A stretch of DNA of 12,798 bases from positions 1 to 12,798 of the forward strand of contig WRFF01000036.1 in assembly GCA_009778945.1 (NCBI GenBank), written 5' to 3'. A model generated the notes under the pieces. That model worked only from the letters and a program-made list of their open reading frames with translations. It did not search any database and was not told the origin of the DNA. A program made the position numbers and the translations under genes. Below are positions 7,111-12,798 of this stretch, one piece after another. This DNA comes from Clostridiales bacterium. Its GTDB lineage: Bacteria > Bacillota > Clostridia > Peptostreptococcales > Anaerovoracaceae. The first letter of the stretch is position 1, and every line of letters begins with the position of its first letter.

Positions 7111-7932
7111 ATGAGCGAACTTCTTAAAGGGAAAACGGCAATAGTTACAGGCGGCGGGACAGGCATCGGAACGGCGGTTGCAACCCGCTTTGCCGCCGAG
7201 GGCGCGAAGGTCCTGATCACAGGCCGCCGCGAAAGCCTGTTGGCCGAAGTGCAAAACCGGCTTCCCGAAGGCAGCGTGCATATTTTTGCCGGCGATGTTG
7301 TCCATGACGCCGAAGCGATGGCGGCGGCGGCGCTTACCATAAGCGGCAGGATCGATATCCTGGTCAACAATGCCGCGGTGGATCCGGAGGGAACCGTGCT
7401 GGATATGCCGGAAGAGGAGTGGAGAAAGGCAATCGAGATCAACCTGACCGGGCCTTTCCTGATGATGAAAGCGGTGCTTCCGCATATGATCGAGGCGGGG
7501 AAAGGCGTTATTATCAACATGTCCTCGCTCGCCGGGCTCCGGTGTATTCCTTCCATGGCGGCGTATTCGTCCTCAAAGGCGGGCCTGATCGGGCTGACCA
7601 GGGCGACGGCTTTTGACTTCGGAAAATACGGGGTCCGGGTGAACGCCATCTGCCCGGGCCCGGTCAAGACAGAGGCAATGGACAGGGCCATGAGGCCGCT
7701 TGCCGCCGAACTCGGGATTGATATCGACGGCGCGTATGACCAGCTTGCCGCTTTCCTGCCGCTCGGCAGGTCGGCGGACGCCTCGGAAATCGCGGGGACG
7801 GCGTTGTTTTTGGCAAGCGATGACGCGTCCTTTATCACCGGCGCTGTCATAAGCGCAGACGGCGGTGCCACGATTGTCGACCCTTGCGGGCCGGCGCTTG
7901 GGCCGGACGGAAACGTGTCCGGAGACCATTGA
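7111..7932 (+). CDS. SDR family oxidoreductase
   Basis: This 273-residue classical short-chain dehydrogenase/reductase has a Rossmann fold for NAD(P). The glycine motif is TGGGTGIG (13-20), NNAA is at 86-89, and the catalytic tetrad is N111, S139, Y152 and K156 (YSSSK). The ending DGG segment is followed by about 20 extra residues rich in Pro, Gly and Asp. The basic residues R39-R40 after the second beta strand favour NADP(H), by family rule. These enzymes interconvert alcohols and ketones or aldehydes on small molecules. I chose the ATG at 7111 because AAAGGAGGG (7095-7103) precedes it and SDRs start shortly before the first strand. The ATG at 7072 would lie inside the MBL gene. In this cluster it could act on the carbonyl made by the aminotransferase (inference). 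Confidence 0.9.
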   Translation: MSELLKGKTAIVTGGGTGIGTAVATRFAAEGAKVLITGRRESLLAEVQNRLPEGSVHIFAGDVVHDAEAMAAAALTISGRIDILVNNAAVDPEGTVLDMPEEEWRKAIEINLTGPFLMMKAVLPHMIEAGKGVIINMSSLAGLRCIPSMAAYSSSKAGLIGLTRATAFDFGKYGVRVNAICPGPVKTEAMDRAMRPLAAELGIDIDGAYDQLAAFLPLGRSADASEIAGTALFLASDDASFITGAVISADGGATIVDPCGPALGPDGNVSGDH

Positions 7933-8014
7933 TCCTGACCGGCGTGACTTCCTGCTTTTCCGCGCCGGAGCGATAGCGTTTGTGTGAAGTTTTATTTTAA
8001 AAGGAGGCAATATT

Positions 8015-9394
8015 ATGGATGACAACCGGACTGCGGAATCCTTTGGATACAAGCAGGAACTCAAACGGGTCTTAAGTTTTAAAGACCTGATCTTCTACGG
8101 TCTTGTGTTTATGGCCCCGATTTCATGCATGATTTTCTTCGGTCTGCTAAGTACTGTTTCATCGGGTCACGCCGTGCTCGCTTATGTTATCGCATTTGTC
8201 GCGGTGGCTTTCACGGCGGTCGGCTACGGGGAAATGGCGCAGGCTTTCCCGCTGGCCGGATCGACGTACAGCTACACCCAGCGGTCGGTCGATCCGCATG
8301 CGGGGTTCGTCGCCGGCTGGCTGGTGCTGCTCGACTATTTTGCGCTGCCGATGATCGTCAATCTCACGAGCGCGAGTTATATGAACGCGTTTTTCCCGCA
8401 GGTTCCCATCTGGGTATGGGGCGTTCTCTTCATTCTGATCTGTACGTTCATCAATTACCGCGGGATCGAGATGACTTCCAAGGCGGACAATTTCATGATG
8501 TTCATTATGATTGCGCTGATCGTCATTTTCATTGTCCTCGCGGTCCGCTATGTGGTGGTCGGCGGGATCGCGATGACAACGACGCCGATCTACAATCCCG
8601 CGACCTTCGCGTTTCCGGGCTTAATTGCGGCCGCAGGGATAGCCATCGTCAATTTCCTCGGCTTTGACGGGATCACGACGCTTTCGGAGGAGGCGAAGGA
8701 CGGCGGAAAGAAAATCGCCCTCGCGATCCTTGTGGTGTGCGGAATACAGGCGGTCGTATTTATCGTCGTCACCTATTTCGCGGCGCTCGTCTATCCCGAT
8801 TACACCGCCATCAGCGATCCCGCGACAGGGTTTCTGCCCATTGCCACCCAAATCGGGGGCACCTTCCTGCGGATCTTCGCGCCGGCGGTATTCATTGTGT
8901 CCGGCATCGGGACCTGCCTCGCGACGCAGTCCGCGGCCAGCCGTGTCTTCTACGGTATGGGCCGGGATAAAGTGATCTGGTCGAAATTCGCCTATATCCA
9001 TCCGAAATACAAATCACCGGTGACCGGCATTCTGATCATGGCGGCGGCTTTTATCTTCGGCACGATCTTCCTGCAATACGGTTTCATCGCGGATATGATT
9101 TCTTTCGGCGGGCTTTGCGGCTTTATCTGCGTGAACCTGTCGGTATTCACTTTCTATTTCCTGAAGAGGCGCGCGGGCTCGTACAACGTGGTCAAGCATG
9201 TGATCTTCCCGATCCTCGGGATCGCCGTCAGCGCTTACCTTATTTACGGGCTCGGCGACATCGCGCATATCGTCGGGTTCATCTGGATGGCAATCGCGAT
9301 TATTTATGTGGTGATCCGGAGCAAGACATCTCCCGAATTCAACGAACACCTTGAAAATGTGCGCTACAGCGAGAGAAAAGAAGAGGAAGCGTAA
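8015..9394 (+). CDS. APC family permease, PuuP-like amine/amino acid importer
   Basis: This 459-residue amino acid-polyamine-organocation permease has about twelve hydrophobic segments. It resembles the E. coli putrescine importer PuuP as I recall that sequence, at several places: AGSTYSYTQRSVDPHAGF (81-98), GWLVLLDYFALPMI (101-114), FPQVPIWVW (127-135) and FLGFDGITTLSEE (214-226). Permeases of this branch use an ion gradient to import polyamines or amino acids. The exact substrate is not readable, since the branch also includes amino acid carriers. The ATG at 8015 has AAGGAGG (8001-8007) 7 bp upstream. An 82-bp gap after the SDR gene shows no clear terminator. The C-terminal tail is short and charged, with a run of Glu. 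The following aminotransferase gene suggests that the imported compound carries an amino group. Confidence 0.85.
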   Translation: MDDNRTAESFGYKQELKRVLSFKDLIFYGLVFMAPISCMIFFGLLSTVSSGHAVLAYVIAFVAVAFTAVGYGEMAQAFPLAGSTYSYTQRSVDPHAGFVAGWLVLLDYFALPMIVNLTSASYMNAFFPQVPIWVWGVLFILICTFINYRGIEMTSKADNFMMFIMIALIVIFIVLAVRYVVVGGIAMTTTPIYNPATFAFPGLIAAAGIAIVNFLGFDGITTLSEEAKDGGKKIALAILVVCGIQAVVFIVVTYFAALVYPDYTAISDPATGFLPIATQIGGTFLRIFAPAVFIVSGIGTCLATQSAASRVFYGMGRDKVIWSKFAYIHPKYKSPVTGILIMAAAFIFGTIFLQYGFIADMISFGGLCGFICVNLSVFTFYFLKRRAGSYNVVKHVIFPILGIAVSAYLIYGLGDIAHIVGFIWMAIAIIYVVIRSKTSPEFNEHLENVRYSERKEEEA

Positions 9395-9418
9395 TAAAAG
9401 AGTTTGTGAAAGGACTTG

Positions 9419-10786
9419 GTGCAAAAAATGCTGAATCAATCGAAGAGTGAAAAACTTACAAAGGAATTTGACACGCTGTATCCGGCGGGCCACTCGAACT
9501 TTCGCGGAAAGCTGAGCGCGGGGAAGACGAAGCTCTTTGTCGAGCGGGCGCAGGGAAGCCATGTCTTCGATGTGGACGGCAACGAATACATCGAATACAA
9601 CGGGGCGATGGGGCCGATTCTTCTCGGCCACCGGCATCCGGAATATGTGAAAGCGCTGCATGAGTATCTGGATTCCCAGGCGACGATCTACGGCACGAAC
9701 CTGCTCTACGGCGAAAACGACATCGCTTTGGCGGAGCTGCTGGTCAAGCATATCCCGTGTGCGGAAGAGGTCAAATTTTGCGTGACGGGATCCGAAGCCG
9801 TGCAAATGGCGTTTCGCATCGCGAGGGCCTATACGGGCAAAAACCGCATCCTCCGGTTCGGCGAAATGTATCACGGCTGGATCGACAACGTGATGGACTG
9901 CGTCGCGCGGGAAGGAACAGACTATTCGGAGATGCCGCTGCCCGCGGAAACCCCGGAGGAGCATTTCCAGTTTACGGAAGGCAGAGCCCCCTGGACGGTG
10001 GAAGAAAGCCTGGTCATTCCTTACAATGATCTGAAGGCGCTTGAAATCGTTATGGAGAAATACCATGACGAAATCGCTCTCGTATTCGTGGAGCCGATGG
10101 TTTCCGACGCCTTCTGTATGCATCCGTTGCCGGGGTATTTCGAGAGGATGCGCGAACTCTGCGATCAGTACGGCGTCGTCATGGGATTTGACGAGATCAT
10201 CACAGGGTTCCGTCTCGGGCTCGGCGGCGCGCAGGTGTATTTCGGCGTGACGCCGGATATCACCACGCTCGGCAAAGCGATTTCCGGCGGGTTGCCGTTC
10301 TCCGCGGTTGTCGGGAAAAAAGAGGTCATGGATGTCTTCCGGACGAAGACCGTCATGGGCGCCGGCACATACAACGGATACGGTCTCGGCGTGTTCGCCT
10401 GCCTTACCGCGATTCATCTCTACGAAAGAGACGACTGCGCGATGCTGAAAAACATCTACCGGCTTCAGGACAAATTGTCGGACGGCATGCTGGCAATCGC
10501 AAAGAAAAACGGCGTCAAACTGACCATCACGGAGGCGCCGGGCGTATTCTATACGGTGTTTGGCGTAGACGGCGGGCGGCAGAAACCGACCGATCTGGAG
10601 CTCGTCGATCACCTCGACAGGGAATTCTATGATCTGTTCCGCTTCTATTTGATGCACGAAGGCGTCGTGGTCATGGCGAACTGCCGATGGTTCATCGGCG
10701 GCTCCCATACGGACGCGGACATCGAAAAAACGCTGACCGCGTTTGAAAACGCGCTCGTGAAAGCAAAGACCGAACTTGGGCGGTAG
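9419..10786 (+). CDS. Class III aminotransferase, HemL-like (glutamate-1-semialdehyde aminomutase family)
   Basis: This 455-residue fold-type I PLP enzyme belongs to the aminotransferase class III/HemL group. It has TGSEA (123-127) for phosphate binding, YHGW (151-154), the cofactor Asp in FDEIITGFR (D258) and the Schiff-base lysine K286 in TTLGKAISGG. GAGTYNG (314-320) completes the phosphate cup from the other subunit. True HemL makes 5-aminolevulinate, but no heme gene is nearby and the setting is catabolic. A transaminase on an amine or beta-amino acid is therefore more likely (inference). Possible starts are TTG 9416, GTG 9419 and ATG 9428. I prefer GTG 9419 because AAAGGA (9408-9413) lies 5 bp upstream, against 14 bp for the ATG. 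It is the last gene of the rightward arm. Its stop lies 31 bp from the stop of the convergent AraC gene. Confidence 0.88.
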   Translation: MQKMLNQSKSEKLTKEFDTLYPAGHSNFRGKLSAGKTKLFVERAQGSHVFDVDGNEYIEYNGAMGPILLGHRHPEYVKALHEYLDSQATIYGTNLLYGENDIALAELLVKHIPCAEEVKFCVTGSEAVQMAFRIARAYTGKNRILRFGEMYHGWIDNVMDCVAREGTDYSEMPLPAETPEEHFQFTEGRAPWTVEESLVIPYNDLKALEIVMEKYHDEIALVFVEPMVSDAFCMHPLPGYFERMRELCDQYGVVMGFDEIITGFRLGLGGAQVYFGVTPDITTLGKAISGGLPFSAVVGKKEVMDVFRTKTVMGAGTYNGYGLGVFACLTAIHLYERDDCAMLKNIYRLQDKLSDGMLAIAKKNGVKLTITEAPGVFYTVFGVDGGRQKPTDLELVDHLDREFYDLFRFYLMHEGVVVMANCRWFIGGSHTDADIEKTLTAFENALVKAKTELGR

Positions 10787-10817
10787 CGGTTTCCCTCGCC
10801 GCCGCAGGCCCTGCTAT

Positions 10818-11624
10818 TTATTTATCGAGCAAACCGGTGACGTCCCTCGGAAGAGCGGACGTCATCTGTCTGTAGGATTTGTTCATATGGGACAGATCAT
10901 AGTATCCCGCGTCCCACGCGATGTCGCTCAGTTTGTCCCCGTGCCGTGCGATAAGATGTGTCAGCGCATTTTGAAAGCGAACGATTTCACATAATTTTTT
11001 CGGCTCCAATCCGATATATTCGTTAAACTGTTTTTCAATATACCGGACGCTGTACCCGCTTTGGTCGGCGAGGCGGGAGATCTTCAGGTTGCCCTCATTG
11101 TTTATGATCGCGGTTACGGCAAAACGGACGAGAAGCGGGACTTCATCCCTGGTCATCAGTAAAGAGGAAATTTTTTTTTCGCAAAAGGAAACCCGTTCAT
11201 CAAACGTTACGCATTCCGTCATACGCTCGTCCCATTCGCGGAATTTGCTGTTGATATCGCGGCAGATCATATGCTCAAACGGGTGTCCGTGCACCGGCAC
11301 TCCGCAAATTGAGAATTCGGAGCCTGTTACGAACCGGATCCCGAAAACGGTGGTTTTCTGATCGTACCGGTTTGTGGATATTCGAAACGGCCCGCCCACA
11401 ATAAACGAAGTAAGCCCGTTTGAATCATAACAAAAGAGCATGTCCGCACAGGCGTCGGGAACAACGGAGACCTCTTCGGCCTGAAGGCCGGAAGTCTCAT
11501 ATTGATAGAATTCCCATACGAGGTCGTGTATCGGATGCCGGACCGGTATCGAATGTCTGAGAAAACATGTTTTGTTCTCGATAAACGGCTGAATCGGTTT
11601 ATAACCGTGAATCTCGTACCGCAT
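10818..11624 (-). CDS. AraC family transcriptional regulator
   Basis: This 268-residue regulator has a typical C-terminal AraC DNA-binding domain. The first helix-turn-helix is at about 180-211 (LKISRLADQSGYSVRYIEKQF). The second is at about 231-260, with the conserved SDIAWDAGYYDLSHMNKSYR pattern and a closing P-D signature (LPRDV). The N-terminal half contains VVPDACADMLF (54-64) and a GGPF turn, typical of AraC proteins with the DUF6597-type sensing domain; the ligand is unknown. It is read toward the aminotransferase gene and probably controls the catabolic block, perhaps through the inverted repeat near 6115-6154 (inference). The ribosome binding site before the ATG is weak (GGGTGA). Convergent genes end 31 bp away, with no T-run terminator seen. 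Confidence 0.88.
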   Translation of the reverse strand: MRYEIHGYKPIQPFIENKTCFLRHSIPVRHPIHDLVWEFYQYETSGLQAEEVSVVPDACADMLFCYDSNGLTSFIVGGPFRISTNRYDQKTTVFGIRFVTGSEFSICGVPVHGHPFEHMICRDINSKFREWDERMTECVTFDERVSFCEKKISSLLMTRDEVPLLVRFAVTAIINNEGNLKISRLADQSGYSVRYIEKQFNEYIGLEPKKLCEIVRFQNALTHLIARHGDKLSDIAWDAGYYDLSHMNKSYRQMTSALPRDVTGLLDK

Positions 11625-11655
11625 CGTTCACCCGGAACCGCTTGCCGCGAGTTGT

Positions 11656-11691
11656 ATTATACGATCGTGTCGTCCGCTGGATTTTTGTCAA
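11656..11691 (-). promoter_or_regulatory. Candidate promoter of the AraC-family gene
   Basis: On the minus strand a perfect -10 TATAAT lies at 11656-11661, about 30 bp before the AraC start codon. A perfect TTGACA lies at 11686-11691, but the gap between them is 24 bp, too long for a standard sigma-70 promoter. The -10 may therefore rely on an activator or another -35. The -35 copy overlaps the stop codon of the upstream PPOX gene, and a palindrome ACGATCGT (11661-11668) abuts the -10. Confidence 0.3.
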
Positions 11692-12086
11692 AAAGTGATG
11701 ACTTTTTTCTCTCCGGTGTGTGATTCGATCGTTGCGATCACATCCCGCAGATAATACACCTGCGTATTGCCGTCGTTTACCGCGTAGCGGTCCTGCAGCT
11801 CCGGATAGGCGTCGAGCATCGACTTTTGCGCTTCGGGGCGCGGATCCTCGATGGCCATCGCCGCAATGCGGATCCAGGTGTCCGACTCCTTGTCAAACGC
11901 GCAGATCTCGATCCTGGGATTGGATGTGATTTGCTTTGCGACCGGCTTCCCCTTGCCTGTCTGGATATAGAACTTGCCGTCAAAAATGTTATACGTCCCG
12001 AAAGGCCGTACGCGTGGCTGGCTGCGTTCCTCGGTTGCGATAAAATAATATCCGCATTTCTTCAAAAACTCATAAACTTCTTCCAT
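11688..12086 (-). CDS. Pyridoxamine 5'-phosphate oxidase family (FMN-binding split-barrel) protein
   Basis: This 132-residue single-domain protein is of the PPOX-like split beta-barrel type that binds FMN or a related flavin. Visible family features are an opening EVYEFLKKCGYYFIAT helix-strand, RVRPFGTYNIFDGKFYIQTGK, ITSNPRIEICAFD, and WIRIAAMAIEDPR followed by a MLDAYPELQDRY helix. The exact reaction is unknown: the family includes oxidases, reductases and heme- or F420-binding members, and small clostridial members are mostly uncharacterised. The ATG at 12086 has AGGAGGTA placed 6 bp upstream, which is strong, while an upstream ATG at 12176 would add 30 residues with no ribosome binding site match. 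It ends 63 bp before the AraC start codon on the same strand, so read-through into that gene is possible. Confidence 0.85.
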   Translation of the reverse strand: MEEVYEFLKKCGYYFIATEERSQPRVRPFGTYNIFDGKFYIQTGKGKPVAKQITSNPRIEICAFDKESDTWIRIAAMAIEDPRPEAQKSMLDAYPELQDRYAVNDGNTQVYYLRDVIATIESHTGEKKVITF

Positions 12087-12271
12087 GGCACATACCTCCT
12101 GACAGCATATTTCGGGGAACGTTTCCGTATCGGCGCCTCCCCGGACTTTAATTCGAATATAGTATACAACAATCAAAAATACGAATACTATATAATTATG
12201 ATATATAGTGAAATTTATTATGGATAGCGTGTAATGTTTTTCCGGGTTCCAGGGTTTTATAAATAAAGGAT
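12087..12271. promoter_or_regulatory. AT-rich divergent region with repeated ATATAGTA-type motifs
   Basis: This 185-bp gap lies between divergent PPOX and sigma-factor start codons. It holds a 9-bp inverted repeat, ATATAGTAT (12157-12165) with ATACTATAT (12185-12193). It also has a partly matching direct pair starting CGAATA (12154 and 12182), 28 bp apart. TATAAT at 12191-12196 is a perfect -10 for a rightward transcript, though no good -35 sits 17 bp upstream. This suggests a regulated promoter for the sigma-factor gene, possibly self-regulated (inference). Confidence 0.35.
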
Positions 12272-12798
12272 ATGATCGCCGTCTTTGCGTTTCAAACAGA
12301 GAGGGAGCGCGACCGCTTCACGGTGCTGTACGAACGGTACCGGAACTTGCTATACGCGAAAGCGTATGACATTTTGCAGGACGCGATGCTGGCGGAGGAT
12401 GCGGTGAGCGAGGCGTATATTCGTGTCTTTCGCAATATGGACAAGATTGAAGGGGTGGATTCGCCGCGTACGGCGGCTTTTCTGGTAACGATTGCAAAGA
12501 ACACGGCGCTGACGATCTACGCAAAGCGAAAGGAAGAGGCGGTTCCCGCCGAGGATCTTGCGTCGCTTGCGGGTGCGGACCCGCAGGTGCTTGAAGATCT
12601 CGTGATGCTTGAACTCACGGGCGAACGCGTAGCACGGCTCGTCGGAACGCTCGACGAACAAAGCAGGCATATCTTTCTTATGAAATATGCGTACGATATG
12701 CCGCATCGCGAGATTGCGGCGCAGTGCGGAATGACGGAAAACAACGTAACGGTAAAATTGCATCGCATCCGCCGGAAACTGGCGGACGCGATAGAAGA
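12272..12798 (+). CDS. Sigma-70 family RNA polymerase sigma factor, ECF-like (3' end outside window)
   Basis: An open frame of 175 codons runs off the window end. Residues 14-75 look like sigma region 2: FTVLYERYRNLLYAKAYDIL, then AEDAVSEAYIRVFRNMDKI, which is the core-binding and -10-recognition part. Residues 115-175 look like region 4, with a helix-turn-helix reading MPHREIAAQCGMTENNVTVKLHRIRRKL, which contacts the -35. There is no region 3, as expected for an ECF-type factor. It would direct RNA polymerase to a special set of promoters. The ATG at 12272 is the only one near the domain start, since an in-frame TAA lies at 12260-12262. Its AAAGGA (12265-12270) is only one base away, so translation may be weak or begin unusually. 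Any anti-sigma partner would lie beyond the edge. Confidence 0.85.
   Translation, partial: MIAVFAFQTERERDRFTVLYERYRNLLYAKAYDILQDAMLAEDAVSEAYIRVFRNMDKIEGVDSPRTAAFLVTIAKNTALTIYAKRKEEAVPAEDLASLAGADPQVLEDLVMLELTGERVARLVGTLDEQSRHIFLMKYAYDMPHREIAAQCGMTENNVTVKLHRIRRKLADAIE

Noticed and set aside
9014..10708. A 564-codon open frame on the minus strand opposite the permease and aminotransferase genes
   Set aside because: It spans two well-supported genes, has no recognisable domain, and has a His/Arg/Asp-rich composition typical of an antisense frame in GC-rich DNA.
10838..10864. 8-bp inverted repeat TGACGTCC/GGACGTCA near the AraC and aminotransferase ends
   Set aside because: It lies inside the AraC coding sequence and has no T-run on either strand, so it is not supported as a terminator.
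1..12798. CRISPR arrays, tRNA or rRNA genes, transposases, phage genes
   Set aside because: No regularly spaced repeats, RNA gene signatures or mobile-element proteins were seen on reading both strands.

Overview
The window looks like a chromosomal segment from a moderately GC-rich member of the Firmicutes, probably an anaerobic Clostridia-type bacterium. This is an inference. It rests on strong AGGAGG-type ribosome binding sites, a plsX-rnc core block of Firmicutes type, and small accessory genes (a PPOX-family flavoprotein and a short sigma-70 family factor) of kinds common in Clostridia. Nothing in the sequence fixes a genus.

Layout. Positions 1-2150 (+) are housekeeping: the 3' end of a diacylglycerol-kinase-family lipid kinase, then plsX (phospholipid synthesis) and rnc (RNase III). 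From 2179 to about 11624 there is a catabolic-looking accessory block. Its left arm is read leftward: an AguB-like carbon-nitrogen hydrolase (5100-5978), an MFS transporter (3726-5048) and an amidohydrolase-3/YtcJ-type metal hydrolase (2179-3702). Its right arm is read rightward: an MBL-fold hydrolase (6239-7096), an SDR oxidoreductase (7111-7932), a PuuP-like APC permease (8015-9394) and a HemL-like class III aminotransferase (9419-10786). The arms diverge from a 260-bp AT-rich intergenic region that holds a perfect 13-bp inverted repeat (6115-6154). An AraC-family regulator (10818-11624, -) closes the block and is a candidate controller.

To the right lie a PPOX-family flavin protein (11688-12086, -), an AT-rich divergent promoter region, and a sigma-70 family factor (12272 to the window end, +) that is cut by the edge.

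How the genes could work together (inference). Two hydrolases of C-N bonds, two importers, an amine-removing PLP enzyme and an alcohol/ketone dehydrogenase suggest uptake and stepwise breakdown of an amide or carbamoyl-amine compound. The AguB-like hydrolase would release an amine plus CO2 and NH3, the aminotransferase would remove the amine, and the SDR would reduce or oxidise the carbonyl product. The AguB-like and PuuP-like similarities point toward polyamine-type substrates, but no known pathway matches the full gene set, and the substrate cannot be read from sequence. No rRNA, tRNA, CRISPR array, insertion sequence or phage gene was seen. The only gap near 300 bp without a gene is 5979-6238, described as a regulatory region.
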